Source of the DNA: Chamaea fasciata | Taxonomy: Eukaryota > Chordata > Aves > Passeriformes > Sylviidae | Reading direction: 5' to 3' | DNA: 64,000 nucleotides | Assembly (NCBI GenBank): GCA_029207755.1 | Contig: JARCOQ010000017.1 | Location: 4,042,945 to 4,106,944 of the forward strand | Shown here: in pieces, positions 1 to 10,881 of the stretch | How positions within the stretch are numbered: position 1 is the stretch's first letter | Layout: each line of letters opens with the position of its first letter | Position numbers and translations under genes: made by a program | The notes under the pieces: generated by a model | The model's database searches: none | Seen by the model: only the letters and a program-made list of their open reading frames with translations | What the model was told of the DNA's origin: nothing

Positions 1-2342
1 TGAGACCCTGCAGCTGACAGAATTCTCTTTAAAGACAAAGGCAGGCGAATGGATTTGGGGTGTTCTGCCCCTCTAACCTGTGTGCCCCTGTTCCCCTCAC
101 TGTTGAAGGCTGTTGTGGCCATAACAAATAAAAACGAGTCACTTGTTAGTCCCAGGAAGGGAGCGCAATTCAATATTGCACCTGTAAACACTTACACATT
201 TCTATAGCAACTAATGTTTGCCAGTGTGGCCAAAGAATTCCCTTTATCATAAAAAGCCGAGAAGAACAGTAGGGGGAAAATCCATTACTGGAGAAATACC
301 CAATTCCAGGCAAAAAGGTCAGAATTGCTCCTGGGTTCTCAACATTGGATGCACATACCTCTGGGCACTTCAGCAATTCACTCAAGTGCTCAAACTGTGT
401 GGTTTTATACCACCCACGTGCTGCTGCTTGAAGAACAAAATTTTTAACAGTCTAAAAACGAATGAAGTTAGAGTGAAATCTGATGGACTGTAGTGACCGC
501 GTAATTTTTTTCTCTCTTCTTAATATTGAAGAGATTCTTGAAAGTGCTAAAACTAGAGCTGTCTCAGGGTAGCCTGGGATGTAAAATTTTGGGAAACAGT
601 TCTCTCAGAGCCCCTAAGGTAAATGCCTGAGCACCTGCTTTGGACACAGGATAAACTATTCTAGTTTGGTAGCACAAGTTATTAATTATTAGCCCCAGGA
701 CTTCAGGTGTTATCCATATGGTTTCCATGGAGTTTACCACAGTCCACAGGGATACCAGGGGTGTTTTGATTAGGAGCTGTGCAAACCCAAAACATAATAG
801 GGGGTGTTTTCAAGCTGAGTTCAGAACTGGTGCAAATCCAGTAATGATGCCATAATAGTTACTCAGTGCCTCCTTGCCTCATCTGTATCTAGGAAAAAAA
901 TTGTATAAAAACAATGCAAAGGTCCTGCCAGTTCATGTTAATGATGTGTATTGGCGCTCCTTGTAGGGCAGGAAACAGCAATTCTATTCTAATATGCTTT
1001 ATCTATTTCCCACTCTTTTTTTACTTAGAAGTAGTTTTAACTAGTCTGGTTTCCTTCTTGCACCATACCTGCTAGTAAAATTGCTGGACAGAGTTAAAAT
1101 CACATTAAAAATATCTGTCTAGGCACTATTATTTAGAAGGTATTGTGTGTAATGGAGGTGAAACATTTTCAACACGTTTTGTATTCAGGACTCAGGTTAA
1201 AATGTTTTTTTGTTAGGGAAAAAAAAAAAAAAACGGACAAAAGTGTCTGCATTGTCATAATCTGGCAAAGAAGTGTTGATAAATTGGCTGGGCAGCACTC
1301 CTCCGGACTGAGTGACCCTTAGAGAGCTGGGCACTGCTTGTGCCACTCAGCCCCAGCAACCTGGAGTGGGGGCAGAGGGCAGGACAGGAGCTGGGGGTTT
1401 GAACTGAAATAGACTCATTGCTGAACTAATGAAGGGTTGTTATAAGATGCTTTGTGCTGGCAAAACCACCATCTTGTGCAAGATCCCGTGAAGCCTCACC
1501 TGATTTTATTAGGACTGAGAACAAACCTCTGCCCTGCAGAATATTGTGGTGTAGCTACAAAAGCAGTGCAGCTCAGCCATGAACTCCTGGTGTCAGGAGC
1601 AGGATAATTTGTCTTATCAAAGCCTCCATCAAGTACCAGGCTCCTGGTGCTTAAGTTAATTTGGAGAACAGTGAGACAGCAAGGCTTTGCACAGTATTGA
1701 CAAATCCTGCACTCCATACCTCCGGTTTTGGAGCGAGGAATCCAGGGAACACAAGTGACATGAGTTTGTTCAGTAATCGCAACAGTGTGCAGACAAATAT
1801 TCCAGAGACACCATGGCCCTGCAGCCATGCCCAGCTCTCAGGGAATGCCTGGTCAGTGCAGACTGGGAAGGGCAAAGCCTGCAGTTTCTGGAGTTTAGGA
1901 TTCACCTCTGGAATTGAGGTAAATAACGGAATGGGAATAAAAGTCCAATGTACTTCATGTACTCCAATCTCTTTTTGTCTAAAAAGTGGTGATAAACACA
2001 AATTTTTCCATGTGGGCAAAGGTGTATAAAGTATTCTTGATTAACTAAGGTGAAATTCTGGATGTTGCAGTGGAAGTAGTTTATAAATGGGCTCTTTCTC
2101 CAGTGCAGTCTGCAGGGGTTTCTGTAGGAAATACTTTGCCCCGGATTTTCAGTGGTGCTCATCACTTTAAAAATCCAGTGGTAAGTATCCTTTGCTGACA
2201 TTTTTATCAGTCTTAGCATATGGAATCTCTGGTAATGAATTTTGTTTGAAATCGAGAAATAATTCCAATCTAATGGGGAGCAAGCTCAGGATTCCCTAAC
2301 TTTATGAGGAGAAACCACAATGCAAATGGACAAATAGAAATG
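1..2342. other. Non-coding stretch, left edge
   Basis: No recognisable gene or repeat family. All frames are closed by frequent stops and the longest open runs are about 120 codons, overlap each other on both strands around 1651-2029, and show no protein-like pattern. An A15 tract lies at 1219-1233. A small exon-like segment at 2104-2180 has a good polypyrimidine acceptor before it and a GTG/GTAAGT donor after it, and one frame is open through it; this is common by chance. I take the stretch as intergenic or intronic. Confidence 0.65.
1219..1233 (+). repeat. A15 homopolymer
   Basis: An uninterrupted run of 15 A. It has no retroposon body recognisable on its left, so I treat it as simple sequence rather than a poly-A tail. 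Confidence 0.95.
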
Positions 2343-2355
2343 CCCCCCCCCCCCC
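2343..2355 (+). repeat. C13 homopolymer (G13 on the other strand)
   Basis: An uninterrupted run of 13 C. Long C/G runs are much rarer in vertebrate DNA than A/T runs and are length-unstable; the exact length could also be a sequencing artefact. Confidence 0.95.
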
Positions 2356-5300
2356 ATCCTCCAGTGAAAAAAACCACACAAGTTGTGCTCTTAAAAAAGG
2401 TGTTGCCATGAAGAACTGCTTTGTCCCTCATGCTGTGCAAATCCCCAGCAGCTGGATCCATATAAATCGCCGTGAAGATTCATCATCCTCTCCTGAAAAG
2501 TCCCTGTAAGAAACTGCAGTTGTACGAGGTGTCTGCCTGAGATAGTGCCACAAATAAATCTGACAAGCAAACAGCTCCAGCAAAATGGATTGCAGCTGAT
2601 GGAGTGTCAGCTGGCTCAGTGAGCTGGGCTCTTTTATGGCTGCAAAGAAGGAAAGACCAATTTTTGATGAAAAAGTCGGGTGGCTGATGGAGTCAGTGCT
2701 TGGGCACAACTGTTTCAAAACACCCCCAGGTGTCCAGGACATTCCCAACTGCACAAAGGATGGTCGGAGAATCCCAGTTACCACCGGGGTGTGAGAGCAA
2801 ATCTGATCAGTCCAGGTCTCGGTTTGTGGATCTTGGGCTCGGTTTTGGAGATGCAAGCTCCCACTGCACCGTGCAAAGATGATTTCTGGTGTTTTATTTG
2901 TAATCCCTTAGCAGGAATGGAAATTTAAAAATATCTATTAAAGGGCTAAATGGTGTCTGAGCCATGGATAGTCTCTCTTTTGGAAAGATTAACCACTGTT
3001 GTACGTATAGTTAATTGTAGGTGTACAGTTGCCTTTTCTCCCTTTTCTCCCCTTTTCCCTAAAGAAAACTTAAATATTTACTCTAATAAGTGAATTTAAA
3101 TTATTTGGAATGTACTCATTCCCATACCAGATATTCAAATTAGTAATTTTTTAAGTTATTTTATGCTTTAAGAAAACCAGTGCATATTAAAATTTCTTAA
3201 AATATATTATAAAATAAATGTTATGAATGGTCATTTCTATGAAGGAAATATTATTCCAATAATAAGAGTATGAAATAGGCTACTGGAATATACTGGATGT
3301 TTATGTAAATATTCTTACATCATGACTGTGAATTTGTTCCTATGATTACTGCAAATTATTTAGAAATGTGTTAGATCAATACAAAATGTTTGAAGAAAGA
3401 TCAAGAAAATTAAAAAAAATCAGAACCACTCTTAAAAAAGCCTGGAAATATATGTATCCTCACAGAAGATTAAGCATTTAAAAATACAGTCTACAAACCT
3501 GAGATAAATTCATAGCACAAGATTAAAAGCTTCAAGTCTATGTAATTCTAACTAGATCGTACACTAAATATTTCCTCATTGTGTTCTAGCAGCCAAGTGT
3601 TAATTCAATGTATGCACATCTGCAAGATTATTTAACAAGAGGAGGCAGAAAAATAATTCAAATGACAGACAGCATGTTTTCCTGGCTGTTTGTGTGTACA
3701 GTGTAACTGCTGGAAATGAACAACAATTTCTGCTTTTTGAGAAAAAAGAGGTCCCAATTTCCAGCCACTGAAATTAATTCTGCACAAAATAATCCGATCT
3801 CTTTCTTTTTTTGGTTTGCTTCACAAACAGAAGTCTCTTGCACACAGTGCACTCTAAAGGCAAAATGTACTGTTCTCAAGCATTGGAAAATAACATTATT
3901 TCAGGGGCAGAACATCACTCACAAATATTGGCTATTTAACAAGGAGTCTTAAACATAAACCTGCTGAGCTACCGTGTGCCATTTTTCCAGGGAAAATGCA
4001 CACTTGCCAGTAAACTGCATAAATCAGATTAAAGGAAATGCATGAAGAAAGAAAAAATACCGTCCAATTTTATACCATTACATAGCTTTTTATATGACAA
4101 CATATATGTCAAAAAGCACTGCAGAGAGGAACATTTGCATCTCAGCTGTAAAGGAGAAAACTCCCCTGGCTTCCATTTGCTGCCCTGGAATCAGAGGGAT
4201 CCCCTGAGCTTTTAGAGGGGGTGACATTTTTTTCAGGTCCAAGACTCTGCAGACCAGGCTGCAAATCCAAATTTCCTGCAGCAATTCCCCATCCCCTCCC
4301 CTTTAGCACCACTAAAGGTTATTTGGTTACAAGGGTCTAGACAAATAAAACTGCTCACAGAAGGAAATGATCAGCAGGATGAAGCCGGCAGTGTCCAGGT
4401 TGATTTGTTGAAGTTTCATGTAATTTGGGGTTTTCCTTTGGACTGGATTTAGTCTGAATTTCGGATCCTGCCCATCACACACACACACCAAAGCTGCCTA
4501 GAGGAGCCAGTGCTGGTTTGGGCTCAGCATCCCCACTCACTGCTGGGTGGCCTGAGGACATCAGGGGCAGAGATCCTAATCGATTTTTCTCAGGAAAGAA
4601 TCTGCTCTGAATTCAGAACCCCTCTGCAACTGCACCAACATGTGGCAGGTGGGGACAGCAGAATTCATTTATGAACCGCACTTCTGAACAGATTCGTGGA
4701 TGTGGCCCATTCGTGTGAAACACATCATTCTTTGGAGGCTGGGAAAATTCTGAACCTATCTCAAATTCCGTATTTTATTGTCAGCAGCAGCCAGTTCAGT
4801 GAAGCAACTTATGTGGTGCAAGGACTGAAACCACTGGGGCAATTCCAGTTTGGGGAAGTGACAACCAAGAAGATGCAAGCTGAAAGCAAAGCCCTCATGT
4901 GGAAAGGTTCATTCCTCTGGCAGGAAATAGGAGATACTTGGTGATTGAACAGTGTTATGCTGTGAGCTTGAGACAAACATTTGGAAGCAGATGAGAGAGA
5001 AGTCTTTAAAACAGAATAAAAAGCAGCTGGGAAAGCATTTCTGAAAGATGTTACGTATAAATACTACAGTAGTATGCTGATCTGAAGCACTCCCTGTTTT
5101 TTATGTAAGAAAATGAATTTGTGAATGGCCTTTTCCTTTTTTAAAAAAAAATTCATTCCAGTTTGTTGGATTCCATATGCATGCCACACATCCACCAGTA
5201 TTAACATTATCTTTGTTTCTCTGGTGCTGATGCAACATGTTTTCCATTTCCAAGGTTAAATTTCCCTCTGTACAGTAGAGTAGGAATATAAAAGTCCAGG

Positions 5301-5860
5301 AAACATTAAGATCGCACTGGACTGTGACAGCTGTTCTTGCTAACTTTGCTGCTTACCAGTGCTGAGGCTTCTACTGAGCAGAGAATTAACATCTGCTGTC
5401 ACAAGCTGATTCCAGAAATGACAGTAAGTTGCAAACTGAAAAATGCTGGCACAATTTCTCTATATCCCTTACACTGAAAGCAACTTATGGAATTCACTGA
5501 CTGTGTGCAGGGGAGGCAGTGCGCAGTAATTAATGGCATATTTAAAATCTGTGGCACGCATTTGCATTTGTCTCTAGAGAAAAAGGAAGATGACAGCATC
5601 TAGGTAAATACTCAGCAGAATTTCACACTCAGGATTCATCTGTTTTAGTAATCTGTAAGCTTACTTATTTGGTTGTTAATACAACTAAAGATTGTATTTA
5701 CCCCACTGGGAAAAAAAAATTCTTATTAAAGCGTTTCCTGACTGTTTGTGCAATCTCTTTCTCTCTCCCACGCCACTTTAACTAATCAATTTTAAATTGA
5801 GGGAAAGAATCTAAAGGAAGATTGGAACATCAGCTTCCAGGGGATGGCATGAGGGAGAGA
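2356..5860. other. Non-coding AT-rich stretch
   Basis: No gene seen. 3060-3600 is strongly AT-rich with dense stops in all frames. A short pyrimidine repeat lies at 3032-3060 and a (CA)6 run at about 4476-4488. The frames at 2428-2856 (minus) and 4696-4944 (plus) are open for fewer than 145 codons, lack recognisable domains, and are best read as chance. Confidence 0.65.
3032..3060 (+). repeat. Pyrimidine tandem repeat, about three 9-10 bp units
   Basis: Three successive variants of a CCTTTTCTC-type unit make a 29 bp pure pyrimidine tract. It could form a local polypurine/polypyrimidine structure, but nothing else marks it as functional. Confidence 0.75.
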
Positions 5861-6200
5861 ACCGGCTGGTTCGTCTCCGTCACTTTTACTCCTTGTTTTG
5901 AAATCAGCCGGTGGTGAGCGAACCCTCCCATCTCCCTGCGAGCCTGTCGGGTTTGCAGTGGGCAGTGAAGCCCCCGGTGCCTTCCCAGGTGAAAAACTGC
6001 CGGGGAATGAGAAGTGACTTAGATGGTCAATGCGCAGAGGTAGGAGCAGTAAGATCTGAAGGCTGGCACGTTTGTCTGGCTGCCTTCGGAGCCGTGCGAG
6101 GGGATCTGAGCTCACGTTAATAACCAGGCACACGGAGCCATCTGCTCCGCTGTCTGTCGGGAGTGACTCAGTGGAGAAGCCCAGCTCGAAACACCTACAG
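5861..6200. promoter_or_regulatory. CpG-enriched patch with an AP-1 site; possible regulatory element or orphan promoter
   Basis: I count about 18 CpG dinucleotides in roughly 310 bp, against about one per 100 bp or fewer in the surrounding sequence. The patch also has higher GC. It contains a perfect AP-1 core, TGACTCA, at 6164-6170. CAG/GT donor-like steps occur at 5988 (before GTGAAA) and 6269 (before GTACCT), so a first exon of an unannotated transcript is possible. It is below the usual size for a strong CpG island, and I see no TATA box or coding frame. The enrichment is seen; regulatory function is inferred. Confidence 0.35.
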
Positions 6201-9200
6201 AAAACTTCTGGGAAGGAAAACGAGGCTGTTGTAACCCCAAAAGGCTTCCTGGCTGCCAGGAATCCACAGGTACCTTACCAGTTACTCAGATGACTTGGAC
6301 CTGCTGCAGCAACACCAGAGAAAAACCCAACTAAGACTAAACCCCGTCTCCTCTGCCAGGGTGGTTTTTTCTCTTTGCTGCAGCTGTTTAAAAAAAAAAT
6401 TAAAATATGGAGAAACATCCCAGTCACTCTCTTGGAAAGAAGAGGGAAGTTCATCTGTTTGCTCTTGGAAGACATGGCGAAGCTGTCATTGCAAATCATG
6501 TTTTAAATAAGTGTGTGGGAGTACGTGTGAGACGGAGGGAAGATGAGAGAGCTTACACTTAGATAAGACAAAGACAAGCTCTTCATACACAAAAGCTATT
6601 CTTTTGTTGCTCCTACTATTCCCACCTTCTCCTGCATTGAAGTTTTCACTTCCTTTCACTTGATAACATTTCCTACAGCCTCAGGTAATGCACTCTGGCA
6701 AAATGCTGTGCTAACTGAGATCTGGCTCTTAAGACACACAGAACACACCAGTAATTTCACCCAGGAAAAACGTCTTCAGCAGGCAGCCTTCAACAATAAA
6801 GAGCCCTAAGTAACAGCTTCTGAAACATTCTTGGTAGAATAAAAAAATACCCTCACTGACAATTCATTCCTCGTAATATGGTAAGATTGATTGCCTTAGA
6901 AAGCCCATGAAATCACATTCCCAGTGATGTTATTTGAAGGCTCTGTATAATTCATCGACCACTCTGTCATGCATTGTGCATGTGATGTTATATTTTGGAC
7001 ACACTGGGAAGTATTAGATATAAAATTACTTTGTATGATGCAGCCCAGAAGTAAAAAAGTGCATTGCTTGGGACTACATGATTCAGTGAGAAAATATAAA
7101 TGGGAAATTACTGGAGCTGAAATTTTATTGCAAAGTTATTTATCTTTGTTATTACTTTCTGAATCCTTTTGTGCTTATGGGTTGCTACAACAGATAGAAA
7201 AACTCTTACTTACACTTTACACTGAGGATTATGAAGGCGGAAATAGTCACTGGGTACCAAAAAAAAAAAAAAAAAAGATTAATGTGTGGTCCAATTTTGT
7301 GTTTATTCTCCTAATGTCTAAAACTGAATTTTATGTACATTTATATGCTTATACATACCCAGACACACACATTCAGCCTGAACAGACAGTTCTAGAATTA
7401 AACTGAACATGAATAGCGATGTATTATTTTAACAGAGAAAGATGTAAAGATGATTTTAAAGAAAAGGGAGTGTCTTTTCATTGTGAGAAGGGGGTATACA
7501 CATACAAAAATGCCTTGGCTGCACATAGATTGCACAGGTAGAAAAGCAAATGTTTCCAAGGAAAACACATCTATTCATAAAGGCGGCTATTTCCATCTAC
7601 AGCTTCTAGTTCTGTAAAGCAGAGAATGCTTTCAGTTCCCATGTCTGCAGTGGCAGCCTGGCTCAGGACTTCAGCCCAGGTGCATCCCATGTGCCATTTG
7701 GTTTGTCAAACTGTTTTCCTGTTCTCGTATGCAGTTAGAACACTGCTGTTCCAAAAATGGGCTTTCCCTGGCCCTCTGGCTGTAGCCACTGGCGGCTGTG
7801 CTGGTCAATCAGCCACGTCCTGCTCTGCAGCACCAAGGGTGCCCTGCATGGGGCAGGATTTAACGTTGGCCTCTGCCAGCTTTAGTTTCTGAGCATTTAA
7901 ACTCCTGAGCTTTCCTTCCAGAAGACTCTGAGAAATGACACACAAAAAGCTGGGAGAGAACGAGTTCTGAGAGAAACACTCACAGTTTTCAGGTGACTGC
8001 ATCGTGCTACCAGACCCCGCCTTGGCATCACTGTTTCCATCCTTACTTCTCTTTTCTAAAGGTTCCCACCATGTGATCCATCCCTCTGGAAGAAGATGGA
8101 AAGGAAAAAACACATCTGCATTCCAAGATCATGTTCTCCAACTGGATTTCTGTGCTGCTAAGAGCGAAGGGAATTAGGGATTTCCAGAGGAGGCTTCAGC
8201 CCCATGCACATCCCCAAAGCCGTGCCCTTTGCTCCAGCTCCTTCCCCTGTGCAAGCTGGGCAGGCTGGAGCTCAGGGTGGTTCAAAAGCATCTTCAACAA
8301 GTACAAGAAAATGAACCAAAACCAGGAGACTGAGAATCCCAGATGATGCAGCCAGCTGAGCTCTTTGCATCTTTTCTCATTATCTGTAGCCTGAAAGGAT
8401 TGCAATAATAATTTTTGTGAGGGTTCATCGTGGCAAGTTGAGGGGGAAGCATACCCTGCATTGGTTTATGGGGCTATAATGGAGCTTTCTGTAACTCATA
8501 AAAAGAATCTAAAGATTCCATGACCTGCACAACTGTTCAAATACAAGATATCAGCAGAAATCCTAAAATAAACAAAGAGCCAGATTTACCAGAAAGTGGT
8601 AAGTACTCTGGTCAAGACAGCGTCTGATAAACATGTAAAATAAAAATAAAATTAAATGAGAAATCTTATGTTTAAGTAATAAATTTGCAGAGCTGCTCAT
8701 GCCCATAATGTCGTGAATTGGAAACTTCCAGATAAAAATTTTGCGTATTAAAATCTTTGCTCTTAATTGTGGTTATATGATAATGCTGTTAATTAAATGA
8801 TCTTGTAATTATCTCAGAGAGGTGTCTCTAAGGATCTACACAGTAACATGAAAGTGCAATTGCATTCGTGATAGTGATGTCTTGGAAATAACTCTAAAAA
8901 TTAAATCCTTGCAGAGGCATCTCTCAGCTTCGAAAAGAAAAATTTTGAGGTGTTCAGAAACAGAATTTTTTTTTCTTTCCAGTGGAAAGGTCCAGCGTGC
9001 TGATTCAGAGTAGTTAATGAATAACTAAACTGATTCTGCTTGTAATTAGGAAACACGTTTTTGGTGTGAGAGGGTATTTTGAAGGTAACAAACAAAGGAG
9101 GAGAGAATTCTTCATTTGAAGAAAGTAATATTATTTAGTGCTTAGTAGCACGAAAAAAAATTATTTCTAGCTTTTCCCTTGCCTGTCATTTTCCTGGGCA

Positions 9201-10024
9201 CGTCAGGTTGTGTGCAAGCATCCATAAATCAGCTATAATGAAATCCAGCTCATAGAAATGATATCAGGTTATTTAAGCACACCCAGAAAGAAGACACAGG
9301 AATGACAAATGATACTTTTACAAGGTAACAACTTCACATTGGCTATTAATGGGTGCATTTAATTTGTGTTTTAATTTAAAAGACAGATTCATAAGTGCAT
9401 TTTCATTGTCCCCAAATCAAGGGATATATAAAAAGAGAGAAATGCCTATATTTGGTTAAGGCATATAATTTTCTCAGCTCCTTAATCAAGTACTAAAGTA
9501 AAGCCTTATTTCTTACAATTCGGTGCATATTAATTTTTGCTCAAAAACTCATCTGCTAAGTTTTAGTCCTGCACAAGTCTGCTGCGAAAAAGCATTAGCA
9601 CACTGCTTAATCAAAGGCACACTATTTTACCCTTTTGTAAAGTTAAACCCATTTTCCAAAGGTTAATATTTAACATGGAATGAGCACTGAGCAAACGGAG
9701 GTTTTACCCCAGGCACCGTTAGCCAAGTGTTTAAAAATCACCTTTTCTGCATGAAAGGGTGATTCCAAGTGACTAAACCCCAGACATTCGGCTGGTTAAG
9801 GAAATTCTTCCATCCATCTTTGCTGAAAAAAGACTGAAACCTGCTCAACCTGAAACCCCTGGGACAGCAGGCTGCTCACAGCGCTGGGCTGCTGCACCTC
9901 TTATCCCAAACTGCCCCTTTGTGCTCTCACTGACACCACTTTTAATAAAACCAAAAGGAAACACCTCTCCAGAACAACTTAACTGTTTATTTTGTTACAG
10001 CAAACTCTGTTCCTGTCTCCACAG
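6201..10024. other. Non-coding stretch with AT-rich, possibly conserved blocks
   Basis: No gene recognised. A 145-codon ATG-started frame at 6969-7406 runs straight through the A18 tract at 7259-7276, giving a lysine run, and has no domain; I regard it as chance. 8640-8880 and 9200-9660 are repeat-free, AT-rich and rich in TAATTA/TTAAT words, the look of vertebrate conserved non-coding elements, but conservation cannot be judged from one sequence. Confidence 0.6.
7259..7276 (+). repeat. A18 homopolymer
   Basis: Uninterrupted run of 18 A following GGTACC. No recognisable retroposon body is attached. Confidence 0.95.
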
Positions 10025-10080
10025 GAAAGCAAAGCTGGGCCCTGCATGGAGTTCCCAATACTGTAAATATTCATTGCCAG
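10025..10080 (+). other. Exon-like segment (56 bp), possibly of a non-coding transcript
   Basis: The segment is preceded by a strong acceptor: a pyrimidine-rich run beginning CTCTGTTCCTG and ending CCACAG at 10024. It is followed directly by a CCAG/GTAAGA donor at 10081. Two of the three plus-strand frames are open through it; the third hits TAA. No protein family is recognisable. Both signals are close to consensus, which makes this one of the better splice-flanked segments in the window. Chance pairs of this kind are nevertheless expected in 64 kb. A cryptic or lncRNA exon is the most I would claim. Confidence 0.2.
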
Positions 10081-10863
10081 GTAAGATTTATTTCTTGCTC
10101 TGCACACAGAGCCCTTCAAAGCACATTCAAGCACCATGGAGCTAAAAAAATTAATTGCTCTTTATTCTTCCTCTTTTGCCCTGGATTTATAATTTTTTTT
10201 CTGTCTTCAATAAATAAGACAATTTTTAATTGAACTACCTCAGCATGGTGGGGTTTTTTTCTGTATCACTGCAGCCCTGCAAGAGGTTGCCTTGTGAAAA
10301 ATTGTCCTACATGGATCTAACCTGAGTTTGCACTGCCTCCCTCTGTATCATGAGCCAGACTGGCACTGTAACCTGAAGAGACACGTCCTCTAAATGTGTT
10401 CTGGCTGTGGATTTTTTTAGGTTTTGTCCTGCACAGAGAGCTTGGTAACATGTCCTCAAATCTCATCCAGCTCACACAGACAGCCTCAAAAACTTTGACA
10501 GCTCTAGGAAAGAGCCCCAAACTTTTCACTGTCTATCCACCTCTCCATTAAAATCAAACACTTCAGCTATTTTTTAATAAATGTTTTTGGATTCAAAGCA
10601 GCTTGTATCAGCATTACGAAGTAAGCAGCATTTGGAAAATGTAACTGTTTGAGTAAAAAAAAAAACCTCTTTTGCAGCATTATAAACTTCCTTAATTTTG
10701 TGTTGCCTGTAACTGAAGGGCCAGGAAACTGGGCTGTAGCTGAATTCCTTGAGTTCACAGCCCTGTTTGTGACCCTGTCCTGATGTAGCAGCTGACCAGG
10801 AAAAAACAATTTCCTCTGCCCCCACCTCTGTTTTCCCAATTCTGAAACCCTGAGCCAGCAAAA

Positions 10864-10881
10864 AGCTTTAATTAAAGCTTC
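10864..10881. repeat. 18 bp perfect palindrome
   Basis: AAGCTTTAATTAAAGCTT equals its own reverse complement. It is centred on TTAATTAA, a homeodomain-type core, with HindIII-type AAGCTT ends. Perfect palindromes of this length are uncommon by chance. It could be a symmetric binding site for a homodimer, but no function is shown. Confidence 0.9.

Noticed and set aside
6137..6153. Minus-strand AGCAGATGGCTC as a CTCF site
   Set aside because: The leading CC is GG and the RS positions do not fit. Other partial matches near 17667, 22110 and 37213 fail at several core positions.
6969..7406. 145-codon ATG-started plus-strand frame
   Set aside because: It reads through an A18 tract, giving a lysine run that a one-base slip would break. 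No domain.
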